Shown here piece by piece: positions 62,504 through 64,000 of a DNA stretch of 64,000 bases. The number at the start of each line of letters is the position of its first letter. Positions within the stretch are counted from its first letter, which is position 1. The notes below the pieces were generated by a model, which saw nothing but the letters and a program-made list of their open reading frames with translations, made no database searches and had not been told where the DNA came from. The translations under genes and the position numbers were made by a program. The stretch lies in assembly GCA_030263615.1 (NCBI GenBank), contig SZPH01000004.1, positions 1-64,000 of the forward strand, read 5' to 3'. Origin of the DNA: Villigracilis sp900696595. Lineage in GTDB: Bacteria > Chloroflexota > Anaerolineae > Anaerolineales > Villigracilaceae.

Positions 62504-63568
62504 TTAGGCTTTTGTCTTGCTCAACCGCTCGCCCAGAATGCCGGTCGGACGGAAGATCAACACCATGACCAGCATGGTAAATGCGATCACATCCTTGAGC
62601 TGGTAAGGCGCCGGAATGCCAAGCCCGTCCAGGAAGAGGGTCGGACCGAGCGATTCAAAAATGCCGAGGAACAAACCGCCGAGCATGGCGCCGGCCGGGT
62701 TGCCGATGCCGCCCAGTACAGCGGCGGTAAAGGCTTTTATCCCCGGAATGAATCCCATGTAAAACGTGACGATGCGGAACATGAAGCAATACAACACGCC
62801 CGCCGCGCCCGCCAGAGCCGCCCCGAGCGCAAAGGTGTTGACGATGATCTTGTCCACGTCTATGCCCATCAGCGCCGCAACAGCCTTGTCTTCCGAAACC
62901 GCCCGCATGGCTTTGCCCGTCTTCGTATATTGCACGAAGAGAACCAGGAGCGCCATCATTAACGCGGCGGCGAGTATGACGACGATCTGGATCTTCTGGA
63001 TTTGAAAGTCGCCCGAGATCGGCACCGTCCCCTTGATGATCTCGATTTCCGGGTACGCCCGGTTGTGAGTTCCGAAGAGCCCGCGAAAGACATATTGTAA
63101 AAAGAAAGACGCGCCGATCGCCGTGATCAGCGGCACAAGGCGGGGCGCGCCGCGCAGGGGGCGATAAGCGATTCGCTCCAGCAGGACGGCAAGGACGGTT
63201 GAAGTCGTCATTGCCACAAAAAAGGTGATCAGGATTCCAAGCAGGGGATTCTCCTGCATGAAACCGGATTTTTGCATACTGCTCGCGGCGAAATAACCGA
63301 TGAACGCGCCGCTCATAAAAATTTCACTGTGGGCAAAATTGATCATGCGCAGAATGCCATACACCAGCGTGTACCCCAGCGCGATCAGGGCGTACACGCT
63401 CCCCTGCGCCAGACCGAAGACAGCCAGATCGAACCACTGCACCGCCGTGTACTTTTCCTCTTGAAGGGTTAGAAACGAGCCAACGACGATCAGTAAAAGC
63501 AAAGCCGCCCCGACCACCCACATGAAGACATCTGTGAAATTGATCTTTTTGATTCGGTAGGATTGCAT
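62504..63568 (-). CDS. livH: Branched-chain amino acid/amide ABC permease LivH
   Basis: This 354-residue permease has about eight membrane segments with the LivH signature ALGYTLVYGILRMINFAHSE, the EAA-like AMRAVSEDKAVAALMGIDVD, and AVLGGIGNPAGAMLGGLFLG. ATG 63568 has AAGGAA upstream; an open frame to 63646 crosses the intercistronic hairpin and is not used. Confidence 0.93.
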   Translation of the reverse strand: MQSYRIKKINFTDVFMWVVGAALLLLIVVGSFLTLQEEKYTAVQWFDLAVFGLAQGSVYALIALGYTLVYGILRMINFAHSEIFMSGAFIGYFAASSMQKSGFMQENPLLGILITFFVAMTTSTVLAVLLERIAYRPLRGAPRLVPLITAIGASFFLQYVFRGLFGTHNRAYPEIEIIKGTVPISGDFQIQKIQIVVILAAALMMALLVLFVQYTKTGKAMRAVSEDKAVAALMGIDVDKIIVNTFALGAALAGAAGVLYCFMFRIVTFYMGFIPGIKAFTAAVLGGIGNPAGAMLGGLFLGIFESLGPTLFLDGLGIPAPYQLKDVIAFTMLVMVLIFRPTGILGERLSKTKA

Positions 63569-63600
63569 TTCAAATTCCTTCGCAGGGGGAGATTGGAATA

Positions 63601-63629
63601 AGCCAGACCGCGCCGGTTGCGGTCTGGCT
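63601..63629 (-). terminator. Intercistronic hairpin between livJ and livH
   Basis: Perfect 11-bp arms AGCCAGACCGC/GCGGTCTGGCT with a seven-base loop and no strong T run. It probably protects or partly ends the livJ message, raising binding-protein output over the permeases. Confidence 0.55.
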
Positions 63630-63671
63630 CGATAGCCCAAATTCAACTCGCCGGCTGGGCGTTATACCGAA

Positions 63672-64000
63672 CTACGGCTGCCAGAGGACCGGGGGAGGCC
63701 AGGCGCCGTTGACTTCCGCATCGGAGAGCTGGAAGACACCCAGCGCTTCGCCGGTGGCGCAGTCGCCATTTTCGTCGCAGGAGAGGGTGCCAGTCAAACC
63801 GGCAAACCCTTTGACAGCGTAGATCGCGTCGCGCAGAGCCTGGCGGCCGATATGCACGGTGCCGTCGGCATCCACGACCGCCACTTCTTCAATGGCGTTC
63901 AGGAGGATGTTGGTGGCGTCGTACGCATGAGCGTGGAAGCCGGACGGGGGAACGCCGCCGATCTGATCGGCCCACTTCTGCAAGAAGGCTTTGTACGCTT
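63672..64000 (-). CDS. livJ: Branched-chain amino acid/amide ABC substrate-binding protein (C-terminal part)
   Basis: The last 109 codons of a periplasmic binding protein run in from the right edge: AYKAFLQKWADQIGGVPPSG, FHAHAYDATNILLNAIEEVA, then LSCDENGDCATGEALGVFQL. The HAYDA motif and the two-Cys loop fit LivJ-type proteins. It is the first visible gene of livJHMGF; the 5' end lies outside the window. Confidence 0.88.
   Translation of the reverse strand, partial: AYKAFLQKWADQIGGVPPSGFHAHAYDATNILLNAIEEVAVVDADGTVHIGRQALRDAIYAVKGFAGLTGTLSCDENGDCATGEALGVFQLSDAEVNGAWPPPVLWQP

Overview
The window looks like a chromosomal segment of a Chloroflexota bacterium, most likely class Anaerolineae. This is inferred from gene content and style: a GC-rich genome, secreted Thr/Pro-rich lipoproteins, CSLREA-type beta-helix adhesins with a sortase domain, a T-box-controlled eukaryote-like IleRS, KorAB and PPDK central metabolism, and many promoters whose -10 box sits directly in front of the start codon. 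No rRNA, tRNA, CRISPR array or prophage was seen.

Layout. 0.2-7.0 kb: ftcD (histidine/folate), a membrane diguanylate cyclase, and a T-box leader driving ileS. 7.0-9.7 kb (minus): a DUF559 remnant and an arfB-acyltransferase-EamA operon. 9.7-13.4 kb (minus): gntR-korA-korB behind a palindromic operator. 13.6-23.8 kb: small membrane proteins, two SF1 helicase-like proteins flanking a lipoprotein and a REP-associated transposase, and an S49 peptidase/DUF4350-like pair. 23.9-29.3 kb: rplU-rpmA-rpmE, tdk, a 152-bp octanucleotide array, hpt, a CCA-adding-type enzyme and an alpha/beta hydrolase. 29.5-38.4 kb: a lone receiver protein, ppdK, a lipoprotein, hemW, an MFS transporter, and speH-speE for spermidine. 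38.7-52.7 kb: a secreted beta-helix protein, M50 protease, DUF309, a P-loop kinase-like protein, a class III aminotransferase, a PknB-type kinase and a large beta-helix protein ending in LPATG plus a sortase domain. 53-58 kb: pncC, an MTA/SAH-nucleosidase-like protein, M14 peptidase, cinA, an orphan MNT nucleotidyltransferase and an OCD-family enzyme. 58-64 kb: a lipoprotein and a livJHMGF branched-chain amino acid/amide ABC operon running off the right edge.

Most notable: (i) ribosomal protein L31 fused to an RNA polymerase alpha-CTD-like domain; (ii) a beta-helix adhesin carrying both an LPATG motif and its own sortase domain; (iii) an IleRS with the HXGH signature changed to GVHH, the form linked to mupirocin hyper-resistance; (iv) a dispersed family of period-7 and period-8 nucleotide arrays that occurs between genes, inside the T-box leader, over start codons, and translated in frame inside HemW and UvrD; (v) repeated TATAAT-N6-9-ATG promoters suggesting leaderless mRNAs.
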